Shown here piece after piece: positions 7,831 through 14,363 of a stretch of 17,412 bases of DNA. Made by a program: the position numbers and the translations under genes. This DNA comes from Faecalibacterium sp. CAG:74. GTDB lineage: Bacteria > Bacillota > Clostridia > Christensenellales > Aristaeellaceae. Numbering within the stretch: position 1 is the first letter of the stretch; each line of letters opens with the position of its first letter. The notes beneath the pieces were generated by a model. It was not told where the DNA came from, did not search any database, and worked only from the letters and a program-made list of their open reading frames with translations. The DNA is taken from contig FR899818.1 in assembly GCA_000437595.1 (NCBI GenBank), forward strand, positions 13,874 to 31,285, given 5' to 3'.

Positions 7831-7861
7831 GCGGCAGGTGGAGGAATCCCCTGCCGCTTTT
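7831..7861 (+). terminator. Hairpin terminator or attenuator after pgi
   Basis: The stem GCGGCAGG (7831-7838) pairs with CCTGCCGC (7850-7857) and is followed by TTTTGG. It lies between the pgi stop and the ribosome binding site of the next gene. The short T-tract suggests partial termination, so the downstream gene may be expressed by read-through from the pgi promoter. Confidence 0.65.
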
Positions 7862-7879
7862 GGAATAGGAGGATGCTCC

Positions 7880-8344
7880 ATGCTGCTTCCCGCCGCCGTG
7901 CGTCCCTATGCCGCCGATGTGGACGGCACAGACAGCCGCGTCCGCTGTGCGATTGTGCTGAACGGCTCGAAAGAACTGCGAATTCAGCTCTGCGGAAGGC
8001 TGAAACGCGGGCTTTTCGGGCGGAATCAGCTTCTGGCGGATGGGGACGTGCTTTGCGTTGCGCTTCATCAGCCAGACGGCGACGTTCCGCTTTTTGACAG
8101 CCGATGCGACGGCTATGCGAATGTGCTGGATGACAGGCAGTCGCCCGCGCCGATTCCCCTGCATCCGGCGATTTGCCCGAAGTGCCGGAATGCGGCGTTT
8201 CAGGTGGATTTGTCCTTTGAGTATCCGGATGCGGAGGAAGTTTCGGCGTTCGCGAATCCCGGCGATGCGTTCACTTGGATTTGGATTTCCATGCGCTGCA
8301 CGCGCTGCCACGCGGTGTTTCGGGGGGATTTTACAGCTGATTGA
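7880..8344 (+). CDS. Small protein with zinc-ribbon-like cysteine pairs, function unknown
   Basis: A 154-residue, probably cytoplasmic protein that I do not recognise. Two CxxC pairs, CPKC (Cys99, Cys102) and CTRC (Cys140, Cys143), are 37 residues apart and could bind one zinc ion. The N-terminal half is beta-rich and has no signal peptide or membrane segment. An AGGAGG sits just before the ATG at 7880, which decides this start over upstream in-frame codons. It follows pgi by 60 bases, across a weak terminator, with no separate promoter that I can see, so co-transcription with pgi is likely. The zinc-binding idea rests on cysteine spacing only. Confidence 0.8.
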   Translation: MLLPAAVRPYAADVDGTDSRVRCAIVLNGSKELRIQLCGRLKRGLFGRNQLLADGDVLCVALHQPDGDVPLFDSRCDGYANVLDDRQSPAPIPLHPAICPKCRNAAFQVDLSFEYPDAEEVSAFANPGDAFTWIWISMRCTRCHAVFRGDFTAD

Positions 8345-8380
8345 CTTCAACATCCATCTTGATTTTATCCGCTGCTCCCG

Positions 8381-8425
8381 TCGCCTCTGCGGAGGCGAAG
8401 ACGTTACTTTCTGTTGCGACAGAAA
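8381..8425. repeat. Two-hairpin repeat element, copy downstream of the pgi block
   Basis: Hairpin A (TCGCCTC-TGCG-GAGGCGA, 8381-8398) and hairpin B (TTTCTGT-TGCG-ACAGAAA, 8408-8425) repeat the arrangement at 6320-6374. AAGGTTCCAAAGAGCG follows at once, resembling the sequence at 6271-6286. Confidence 0.7.
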
Positions 8426-8440
8426 GGTTCCAAAGAGCGC

Positions 8441-8488
8441 CCAGAGGGGGCTGAAGAGGGTGCAAGTCTGGACTTCAGCCTCCTCTGG
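8441..8488. repeat. Long hairpin related to the repeats after degV
   Basis: A 16-bp stem with one G-T pair (8441-8456 with 8473-8488) and a 16-base loop. It ends in CTCTGGACTCC, the same tail found after hairpins at 6017-6027 and 6154-6164, which ties it to that repeat family. The rest of the 8345-8649 gap holds another small inverted repeat (CCGCCG near 8497, CGGCGG near 8524) and no credible gene. Confidence 0.7.
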
Positions 8489-8594
8489 ACTCCCCCCGCC
8501 GCAAAAGTTTCTTGCAGGAAAGAACGGCGGTGGCGTCCATGCTTGACTGCTTTTCCTTGCGTTCTGGTTTCCGAAACTTTTTTGCAGAAAAAAT

Positions 8595-8627
8595 CGCCCT
8601 GCCGGAATTTTTCACCCCGGCAGGGCG
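8595..8627 (-). terminator. Terminator of the nucleoside-transporter operon
   Basis: An 11-bp GC-rich stem (8595-8605 with 8617-8627). Read on the minus strand, it is followed by ATTTTTTC, a classic rho-independent terminator 23 bases after the stop of the 99-residue gene. On the plus strand a weaker TTCGTTTT follows, so it may also stop transcripts from the pgi side. Confidence 0.88.
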
Positions 8628-8649
8628 TTCGTTTTCCATTTTGCCAGCA

Positions 8650-8949
8650 TCACGACAGCGGTTCGCCGTTTTCGGTCTCGATTTCGCGGCAGAAGAAGTG
8701 CAGCGCGCCGTCCTCGAAGTCGCTGATTTCGTAGCGCTGGTCGGCATCCCAGCCGTCCGCGCGGTGGTCGCGAATCTCGAAGCCGCAAATCTGCATCGGG
8801 ATGGCGGGAAAACGCAGCGTCACGTCGCTTATGGACAGGAAACGGAGCGTTTGCGCTTTGCCATCAGCACAAAAGGAGAGTGTCAGCACAGGTGCGCCGC
8901 TTGCGGTGTGCAGGCGAAAGTCCGTGATTTCCACGTCGCAGGGGAACAT
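8650..8949 (-). CDS. Unknown 99-residue protein, last gene of the nucleoside-transporter operon
   Basis: A 99-residue acidic protein with no signal peptide or membrane segment, so probably cytoplasmic. I do not recognise it. It is rich in alternating hydrophobic residues (predicted beta strands), has an MQICGFEIRDHRADGW core (residues 52-67) and four cysteines (4, 27, 55, 87) without CxxC spacing. The ATG at 8949 is chosen because AGGAGG lies 6-7 bases before it; an in-frame GTG at 8955 directly abuts the Shine-Dalgarno and is too close. It starts 11 bases after the stop of the second permease and precedes the operon terminator, so it is co-transcribed with the transporter. It could be an accessory or regulatory subunit or an unrelated passenger; nothing in the sequence decides this. 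Confidence 0.8.
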   Translation of the reverse strand: MFPCDVEITDFRLHTASGAPVLTLSFCADGKAQTLRFLSISDVTLRFPAIPMQICGFEIRDHRADGWDADQRYEISDFEDGALHFFCREIETENGEPLS

Positions 8950-8960
8950 GGGCACCCTCC

Positions 8961-9902
8961 TTACCTGCTTCCCTTGTCGTATGGGATACCCTCGGCCTTC
9001 GGCGCGCGGGACTTGCTGCTCGTCAGCGCCAGCACAAGGAGCGAAATGATGTACGGCAGCATGTTGTAGAACGTGCTGGGCAGGTTCAGCTGCGCGAGGA
9101 AGTCAAAGCCGGTGTAGACATTGCTCAAGCTGCGGAACAACCCGAACAGCAGCGCCGCCAGCGCAATCCGCAGGGGCTTCCACTGTCCGAAAATCATCAC
9201 CGCCAGCGCAAGGAAGCCGAAGCCCGCCACGCCGTTCTCGAATTTCCACTCGCTCACACCCGCCGTGATGTACACCAAGCCGCCCAATCCGCCGAGCACG
9301 CCGGAAATCATCACGCCCGCATAGCGCATTTTGTAGACGTTGATGCCCACGGAATCCGCCGCCTGCGGATGCTCGCCGCAAGCCTGCAAACGCAGACCGA
9401 AGCGCGTCTTGTACAGCAGGACATACGAAATCACCAGCAGCATCGCCGCCATGAGCATGAACCAGTTGAACTCGAAGCCATTGATATCCACCAGAAACGC
9501 CTTTTTAACGTTGATGTAGGTAATGGCGGAGGACACATTCGACACGTCTTCGGCAATGTTGATGGCCTTGACGATGACCGTCGCCGCCGCCGTGCCAAGC
9601 AGGTTCATCGCCGTGCCGACGAGCGTCTGGTCTGCCTTGAAGTTAATCGCCGCGACCGCCAGCAGGAGCGAATACAGCATCCCGAAAATCATCGCCATCA
9701 GCGTCGTCAGGAGGATGACCACAACGACCGCCGTGCCGTCGGGCATGTACTTCATCATCAGCGCACCGCCAAGCGCGCCGAAAACCATGATGCCCTCCAG
9801 CCCAATGTTAATCACGCCGGAATGCTCCGAGAAGCAGCCACCCAGCGCCACCAGCAGCAGGACTGATGCAAACATCAGCATATATTGCAGCAAGAGTGTC
9901 AT
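8961..9902 (-). CDS. ABC transporter permease 2, BMP/nucleoside family (NupQ/YufQ-like)
   Basis: A 313-residue inner-membrane permease with about nine hydrophobic segments. With permease 1 it should form the heterodimeric channel of a nucleoside importer. The start MTLLLQYMLM followed by HSGVINIGLEGIM is typical of this half of the pair, and the coupling loop LRLQACGEHPQAADSVGIN is conserved. The ATG at 9902 overlaps the TGA of permease 1 (ATGA, 9899-9902) and is preceded by AGGAGG; the reading frame runs on into permease 1, but that part is not homologous. The tight overlap suggests equal production of the two subunits. Substrates of characterised relatives (Bacillus NupNOPQ, Streptococcus Bmp/Nup) are nucleosides such as guanosine. 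Confidence 0.93.
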   Translation of the reverse strand: MTLLLQYMLMFASVLLLVALGGCFSEHSGVINIGLEGIMVFGALGGALMMKYMPDGTAVVVVILLTTLMAMIFGMLYSLLLAVAAINFKADQTLVGTAMNLLGTAAATVIVKAINIAEDVSNVSSAITYINVKKAFLVDINGFEFNWFMLMAAMLLVISYVLLYKTRFGLRLQACGEHPQAADSVGINVYKMRYAGVMISGVLGGLGGLVYITAGVSEWKFENGVAGFGFLALAVMIFGQWKPLRIALAALLFGLFRSLSNVYTGFDFLAQLNLPSTFYNMLPYIISLLVLALTSSKSRAPKAEGIPYDKGSR

Positions 9903-11065
9903 TTGAGATTCGCCTCCTTCCGCAGGTTCGCTTCCGCTTTGCGCTCCGCCAGGCGCGTCATAACCTGCCGGAAGAACAGCACGAAGCCGCACATGTAGAT
10001 GATGACCGCCGAAATGAGGTCGGAAATCTGTGAAGAATAGATGGCGCGGTCAACATACGCGCCGCCGAAGGTGATGTGCTGGATGAAGAAGGATGCGAAA
10101 ATCGTGCCAATCGGGTGCAGACCGCCGAGGAACGCCGCGGCAATGCCGTTGAAGCCCATCGCCGGAACCGCCGACTGCGCCACTGCCCATTCCTCAAAGC
10201 CAGAGAGGAACATGAAGCCCGCGCCGATGCCCGCCAGCGCGCCCGCAATCCCCATCGTCAGGATGAGATTCTGCTTTTCGCGCATTCCGCAGTATTTCGC
10301 GGCATTCTTGTTCAGCCCGGTCGCCTTCAGCTCGTAGCCCAGCTTCGTTTTGCTCAGCAGCACCCAAATCAGCACGGCAATGACAATCACCAGCGGAATG
10401 GCAATGGTCACATAGCGGTTGTTGGAGAACAGCTTTTCCAGCCCCAGCGACGGCATCAGCGCGCTCGGATTGCCCACGCTCAGCTTGACGGTGTAAGGGG
10501 TGTTGCTGTCCTTCACGAGCGACAGCAGGCTGTTGACGGCATAGAGGCTGATCCAGTTGAGCAGAATGCAGGAGATGACCTCGTTGACGTTGCAGAATGC
10601 TTTGAGCGCGCCGGAGATGCACGCCAGCAGCGCACCCGCGAGCGCCGCCGCCAGCAGGCACACATACCACGGCATGTTCCACGCCAGTGCACAGTACAGC
10701 GCCGCACCCGCGCCCACGACGTACTGACCCGCCGCGCCAATGTTGAACAAGCCCACCTTGTAGGCGAACAGCACCGACAAGCCACACATGAGCAGCGGCG
10801 CAGTCTTGACCAGCGTGTTGCCCAGATACTTCATCTGCGCGGTGCTGCTGCCATACTTCCAGAAGTTCTTGATGATAACCAGAATCGCATCAATGGCGTT
10901 GAGGTTGCCCGTCTTTTCGCTCACGCCGTGGTCAATCAACAGCAGCACGACGAAGCCAACCAGCAGCCCCAGCACGATGCACAGCAGCGACGAGAGAATC
11001 GTTTGCACGCCGGGAATTTGCAGCATCGACCTGCGCTGCCGGACTTTCTTAGGTTCGTTTGCCAT
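9899..11065 (-). CDS. ABC transporter permease 1, BMP/nucleoside family (NupP/YufP-like)
   Basis: A 388-residue permease, the longer partner of the pair. A charged N-terminal tail (about 15 residues) precedes a first membrane segment near residues 17-47, and several more follow. The family segment KVGLFNIGAAGQYVVGA and the coupling loop LGYELKATGLNKNAAKYCGM are clear. The C-terminal tail is basic and cytoplasmic (RLAERKAEANLRKEANLK). The ATG at 11065 is 2 bases after the ATPase stop and the gene overlaps permease 2 by 4 bases, as expected for subunits of one complex. No damage is seen. Transport of nucleosides is inferred from the family; the exact substrate is not shown. Confidence 0.93.
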   Translation of the reverse strand: MANEPKKVRQRRSMLQIPGVQTILSSLLCIVLGLLVGFVVLLLIDHGVSEKTGNLNAIDAILVIIKNFWKYGSSTAQMKYLGNTLVKTAPLLMCGLSVLFAYKVGLFNIGAAGQYVVGAGAALYCALAWNMPWYVCLLAAALAGALLACISGALKAFCNVNEVISCILLNWISLYAVNSLLSLVKDSNTPYTVKLSVGNPSALMPSLGLEKLFSNNRYVTIAIPLVIVIAVLIWVLLSKTKLGYELKATGLNKNAAKYCGMREKQNLILTMGIAGALAGIGAGFMFLSGFEEWAVAQSAVPAMGFNGIAAAFLGGLHPIGTIFASFFIQHITFGGAYVDRAIYSSQISDLISAVIIYMCGFVLFFRQVMTRLAERKAEANLRKEANLK

Positions 11066-11067
11066 CT

Positions 11068-12627
11068 TTACCGCACCTCCCGTTTCGCGCCCGCCATATA
11101 CAGGCCGATTTCTTCCGCCGTCGTCGTTTTCGGGTCAAGCTCGCCGACGATTTCACCTTCGTACATCACGAGAATGCGGTCGGACACGTCCAGCACCTCG
11201 TCCATCTCCAGCGAAACCAGCAGCACCGCCTTGCCCTCGTCGCGCGCGGCGATAATCTGCTTGTGGATGTACTCAATCGCGCCCACGTCCAAACCGCGCG
11301 TGGGCTGCATGGCAATCAGCAGGTGCGGCGAGCGGTCGATTTCGCGCGCGACAATCGCCTTCTGCTGGTTGCCGCCGGACATGCTGCGGGCGATGGTGGT
11401 TGCGCCCTGCCCGGAGCGGATGTCGTACTGGTCAATCAGCCGATTGGCATAGGCGCGGATGTTCTTGCGGCGCAGGAAGCCCGCGCGCGTGAATTCCGGG
11501 TCGAAATAGCGCTGCAAAACGATGTTGTCCTCCAGCGAGTAATCCAGCACCAAGCCGTGCTTGTGGCGATCCTCCGGGATGTGGCTCATGCCGTCCAGCG
11601 AGCGCCGGCGAATCGACGCGCGGGTGATATTCTGCCCATCCAGGTAGATTTTGCCGCTGACGAGCGGTTCCAAGCCCGTCAGACCGTACACGAACTCCGT
11701 CTGACCGTTGCCATCAATGCCCGCAAGGCAGACGATTTCGCCCGCGTGCACCTCCAGCGACACATTTTTGACAGCGTTGTTCTTGTGCACATGGGACGCG
11801 ACGGTCATGTTTTCTACCTTCAGCACGACTTCGCCGGGCTGCGCCGGTTTCTTCTCGACGTGGAAGTTGACGTTGCGCCCGACCATCATCGCGGACAGTT
11901 CCTCCGGCGTGGTATCCTTCGTGTTCACCGTGCCGATGTACTTGCCCTTGCGCAGCACCGTGCAGCGGTCGGAAACCGCCATAATCTCCGCCAGCTTATG
12001 GGAGATGAAGAGGATAGATTTGCCCTCCGCCGCCAGATTGCGCATAATCTGCATCAGCTCGTCAATCTCCTGCGGCGTCAGGACGGCGGTCGGCTCGTCG
12101 AAAATCAGGATTTCGTTGTCGCGGTAGAGCATTTTGAGGATTTCCGTGCGCTGCTGCATCCCAACGGTGATATCCTCCACCTTCGCGTCGGGGTCGACGT
12201 GCAGCCCGTAACGCTCGGACAGCGCCAGCACCTTCTGCCGCGCCTCTTTTTTTTGCAGGAAGCCGAATTTCGTCGGTTCAACGCCCAGAATGATGTTGTC
12301 CAGCACGGTGAAGCACTCCACCAGCTTGAAGTGCTGGTGTACCATGCCGATGCCCAGCGCGGTGGCGTCGTTGGGGTTGCGGATGGACACCGTTTCGCCA
12401 TCCTTCCTGATTTCGCCTTTCTCAGGCTGATACAAGCCGAAAAGGACGCTCATCAGCGTCGATTTGCCCGCGCCGTTCTCACCCAGCAGCGCGTGGATTT
12501 CGCCGTGGCGCAGCTGGAGGGTGATGTCGTCATTGGCAATGATGCCGGGAAAGCGCTTGGTGATATGCAGCATTTCGATGGCATAAGGCGTGCTTTCGTC
12601 CGGCGTTTGAACGCGCTGTTTCTCCAT
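11068..12627 (-). CDS. ABC transporter ATP-binding protein with two nucleotide-binding domains (NupO/YufO-like)
   Basis: A 519-residue cytoplasmic ATPase with two fused ABC domains, the form used by BMP-type nucleoside and ribose-type importers. The first domain has Walker A GENGAGKST (residues 49-57, Lys55), a signature variant VGMQQR (155-160) and Walker B ILIFDEPT (173-180). The second has a degenerate Walker A GIDGNGQT (303-310) with Gln in place of the lysine, the signature SGGNQQ (417-422), and AMQPTRGLD, where Gln replaces the catalytic glutamate. This asymmetry is normal for the family, so it is not a sign of decay. The ATG at 12627 has AGGAGG 9 bases upstream. It lies between the binding protein and the permeases in one operon. 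Confidence 0.96.
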   Translation of the reverse strand: MEKQRVQTPDESTPYAIEMLHITKRFPGIIANDDITLQLRHGEIHALLGENGAGKSTLMSVLFGLYQPEKGEIRKDGETVSIRNPNDATALGIGMVHQHFKLVECFTVLDNIILGVEPTKFGFLQKKEARQKVLALSERYGLHVDPDAKVEDITVGMQQRTEILKMLYRDNEILIFDEPTAVLTPQEIDELMQIMRNLAAEGKSILFISHKLAEIMAVSDRCTVLRKGKYIGTVNTKDTTPEELSAMMVGRNVNFHVEKKPAQPGEVVLKVENMTVASHVHKNNAVKNVSLEVHAGEIVCLAGIDGNGQTEFVYGLTGLEPLVSGKIYLDGQNITRASIRRRSLDGMSHIPEDRHKHGLVLDYSLEDNIVLQRYFDPEFTRAGFLRRKNIRAYANRLIDQYDIRSGQGATTIARSMSGGNQQKAIVAREIDRSPHLLIAMQPTRGLDVGAIEYIHKQIIAARDEGKAVLLVSLEMDEVLDVSDRILVMYEGEIVGELDPKTTTAEEIGLYMAGAKREVR

Positions 12628-12717
12628 GAAGCATTTCCTCCTTGATGTTCTGTTTTCCCCATTGATTTCGCCGATTTTGCGGCGGATGATTCCCCGTGTG
12701 CGCCGAAAACGCGCTTG

Positions 12718-12800
12718 ATTCTGACAAAAACTTCCGCGCGGCAGAGGACTCCCCCGGCGGAAGCTCTTGTCAGAATCCGGGGGACGTTGCCATCCCCCGG
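12718..12800 (-). promoter_or_regulatory. Double hairpin between binding-protein and ATPase genes
   Basis: Directly after the binding-protein stop (12810) lies a hairpin with an 8-bp stem CCGGGGGA/TCCCCCGG (12777-12784 with 12793-12800). It is followed on the minus strand by a larger one: 12718-12727 with 12767-12776, with inner CTTCCGC/GCGGAAG. No good T-run follows on the minus strand. They probably protect the upstream binding-protein mRNA or attenuate the rest of the operon. The remainder of the 180-base gap shows nothing else. Confidence 0.65.
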
Positions 12801-12809
12801 AAGGTGAGA

Positions 12810-13922
12810 TTACTTGATGTTGCCGTTGTAGTTGACCGCAATGGTCGTTTCCGGACGCACGGTAATGTCGCTGGAAACGGTCACTTTGCCATCCACCATC
12901 GCCTTCACCAGCGCGGTGTAGTCATCCACGGTGAAGGTGTCGTTCCATTCCGTGGTCTCCACGGGCAGGCCGACGTAGTTCAGGGTCAGGTCGTCGCCGG
13001 ACACGAGGCCGAGGTTCTCCACCTTGCCCGCATGCAGGTCGAAGTTGCCCGCAACGGTATCGGTCAGCAGCGTCTTAACCGTCGCCGCCAGACCCTTCAT
13101 GGCGGAAGTAACCGTCATGCCGTCCGCATACTGGTTGATGATGGGAGACTGGTCGGAGTCAACGCCGATCATCTTGCCGCCGACCTTCGCAGCCGCTTCC
13201 GCCGCAGAGGTGTAGATGCCGCCGCCGCAAGCGAACACGACTTCCACGCCCTTGGTGGCGTACCAGTTGTCCATGTACGCCGTGATGTCAGCATCGCCCA
13301 TGAACTTGCCGCCGTAGACGTACTCGCAGGAGACGTCCGCCGCGATGCCCAGTTCCACCGCCGCGTCATTCGCGCCCTGCACGAAGCCGTAGCCGAAGCG
13401 CTGCACCGCCGGAACCTCCATGCCGCCGAGGAAGCCGAGCTTCTTGTAGCCCATCTTCACTGCCGCATAGCCCGCCATGTAGCCGGAAAGTTCTTCCTGA
13501 TACACAGCAGAGAACAGGTTGGACGCGTTGCTCAGGTCAACGCCGTTGGAGGTGAGGTCATACTCGCTCACGTCCAGCGCGATGAACTTCACGTCCGGGT
13601 ACGTCGGCTGGCACTCGCCAATCGCCGCCGCGAACAGGTAGCCGGGCATGACGATGACGTTGTAGCCTTCGTCGATAGCCGCTTCGACCTGCGCGATGCG
13701 CTCCGCGTCGGAGTCACCGGTGGGCTTGAAGTAGTTGAAGTCGACGCCGTTGGCCTCACAGAACGCCTTGCAGGCCTCGTAGGTCGTCTGGTTGAAGGAC
13801 TGGTCGGTGATGTCGCCGGAGTCGGTAATCATCGCCACGCGGTAGGTTTCATCCGCAGACGCGAAGGAAACCACGCACAGCACCATCGCCAGCGCCAGGA
13901 TGAGAGAAACGAGCTTCTTCAT
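12810..13922 (-). CDS. BMP/PnrA-family nucleoside-binding protein (BmpA/NupN-like)
   Basis: A 370-residue exported binding protein that should capture nucleosides for the ATPase and permeases encoded downstream. A signal peptide covers residues 1-23 (MKK, a hydrophobic core, then SFASA before D24). The BMP hallmarks follow: VAMITDSGDITDQSFNQ, the hinge-region GGMEVPAVQRFGYGFVQG, VVFACGGGIYTSAAEAA and IGVDSDQS. As in the other binding protein of this window there is no lipobox: Cys16 follows Leu, so it does not look like a lipoprotein, although family members in Gram-positive bacteria usually are. The ATG at 13922 has GAGAGGAGA upstream; the longer reading frame crosses the promoter. First gene of the operon, followed by a double hairpin. 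Confidence 0.95.
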   Translation of the reverse strand: MKKLVSLILALAMVLCVVSFASADETYRVAMITDSGDITDQSFNQTTYEACKAFCEANGVDFNYFKPTGDSDAERIAQVEAAIDEGYNVIVMPGYLFAAAIGECQPTYPDVKFIALDVSEYDLTSNGVDLSNASNLFSAVYQEELSGYMAGYAAVKMGYKKLGFLGGMEVPAVQRFGYGFVQGANDAAVELGIAADVSCEYVYGGKFMGDADITAYMDNWYATKGVEVVFACGGGIYTSAAEAAAKVGGKMIGVDSDQSPIINQYADGMTVTSAMKGLAATVKTLLTDTVAGNFDLHAGKVENLGLVSGDDLTLNYVGLPVETTEWNDTFTVDDYTALVKAMVDGKVTVSSDITVRPETTIAVNYNGNIK

Positions 13923-13968
13923 GGATTCATTCTCCTCTCGTGATTTGAGCATCTTCTGCTCTTGCATT

Positions 13969-13997
13969 ATTGTAACATTCTTTTGCCCGTTTGAAAA
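13969..13997 (-). promoter_or_regulatory. Promoter of the nucleoside-transporter operon (extended -10)
   Basis: On the minus strand the -10 is TACAAT (13974-13969), with TG one base ahead (extended -10). A weak -35 TTTTCA (13997-13992) lies 17 bases upstream. The leader is about 40 bases, too short for a purine riboswitch. The remaining 150 bases to the tRNA promoter show no gene. Confidence 0.65.
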
Positions 13998-14005
13998 GAG
14001 GGCAA
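13983..14005. promoter_or_regulatory. Inverted repeat over the -35 box, candidate operator
   Basis: TTGCCC (13983-13988) and GGGCAA (14000-14005) form a perfect 6-bp inverted repeat with an 11-base centre covering the -35 of the transporter promoter. A repressor bound here would block RNA polymerase. No regulator gene is in the window, so the identity of the binder is unknown. Confidence 0.45.
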
Positions 14006-14150
14006 GCAGCATTTCTTTAAAAAATCCCCCAAATGCGCAGAAAATGTGGCGGATATTTTTCGATAGCTGATTTTCCCCCGCTTCGCGCCCTTGCGGATAC
14101 CTTTCCGCTTTCCTTTCAATCTCCTTCCCACGATTTTTCCGCATTTCCGC

Positions 14151-14179
14151 TTGACAATCCTCCCCTGCTGTGGTAAAAT
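14151..14179 (+). promoter_or_regulatory. Promoter of the tRNA-Arg gene
   Basis: A perfect TTGACA (14151-14156), a 17-base spacer and TAAAAT (14174-14179), 14 bases before the mature tRNA 5' end. This is a strong near-consensus promoter as expected for a stable RNA. Confidence 0.88.
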
Positions 14180-14193
14180 AATTAGGCTGATGA

Positions 14194-14267
14194 GCGCCCG
14201 TAGCTCAGTTGGATAGAGCGTCAGACTCCGACTCTGAAGGTCACAGGTTCGACTCCTGCCGGGCGTA
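14194..14267 (+). tRNA. tRNA-Arg, anticodon CCG
   Basis: A full cloverleaf. The acceptor GCGCCCG (14194-14200) pairs with CGGGCGT (14260-14266, with one G-U), and the D arm is GCTC/GAGC. The anticodon stem TCAGA/TCTGA encloses the loop CTCCGAC with anticodon CCG at 14228-14230 (reads the arginine codon CGG). The T arm has loop TTCGACT, with an A-C mismatch at the outer T-stem pair. The discriminator base is A, and the CCA end is not encoded. It has its own promoter and terminator, and marks the border to the compositionally different right end of the window. Confidence 0.96.
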
Positions 14268-14276
14268 CAGGAGAAA

Positions 14277-14320
14277 ATCCCCCGGAATCTTCGCGATTCT
14301 GGGGGATAACTTTGTTTTGG
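14277..14320 (+). terminator. Terminator of the tRNA-Arg transcript
   Basis: A 13-bp stem with one G-T pair (14277-14289 with 14295-14307) and loop TTCGC is followed by AACTTTGTTTT. It begins 9 bases after the tRNA. Confidence 0.85.
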
Positions 14321-14363
14321 AGAGATTGCTGGTTATGTATGAGGTACATGGTGAGCGTACATT

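Noticed and set aside
6308..8353. Very long minus-strand reading frame (681 codons) opposite pgi
   Set aside because: It is the complement of the G/C-rich third positions of pgi and the next gene. It has no ribosome binding site, has His/Arg-rich low-complexity composition, and covers the pgi promoter.
6002..8649. CRISPR array or IS-derived element from the repeats around pgi
   Set aside because: Units are two imperfect 114-bp copies with hairpins, not short identical repeats with unique spacers. No transposase reading frame or terminal repeats with target duplication are visible.
11068..12627. Loss of catalytic residues in the second ATPase domain as a sign of decay
   Set aside because: Gln replacing the Walker A lysine and the Walker B glutamate in the second domain is usual in the BMP/ribose-type double-domain ATPases, and the rest of the gene is intact.
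11059..12645. Plus-strand reading frame of 528 codons opposite the transporter ATPase
   Set aside because: Shadow of a strongly biased coding sequence. The ATPase on the other strand has all its motifs, whereas this frame has no start signal and no recognisable domain. The same applies to long frames at 3770-5107, 10076-11452 and 12696-13943.
13923..13962. Purine riboswitch before the nucleoside-transporter operon
   Set aside because: The leader is about 40 bases and lacks the three-way-junction core of purine riboswitches.
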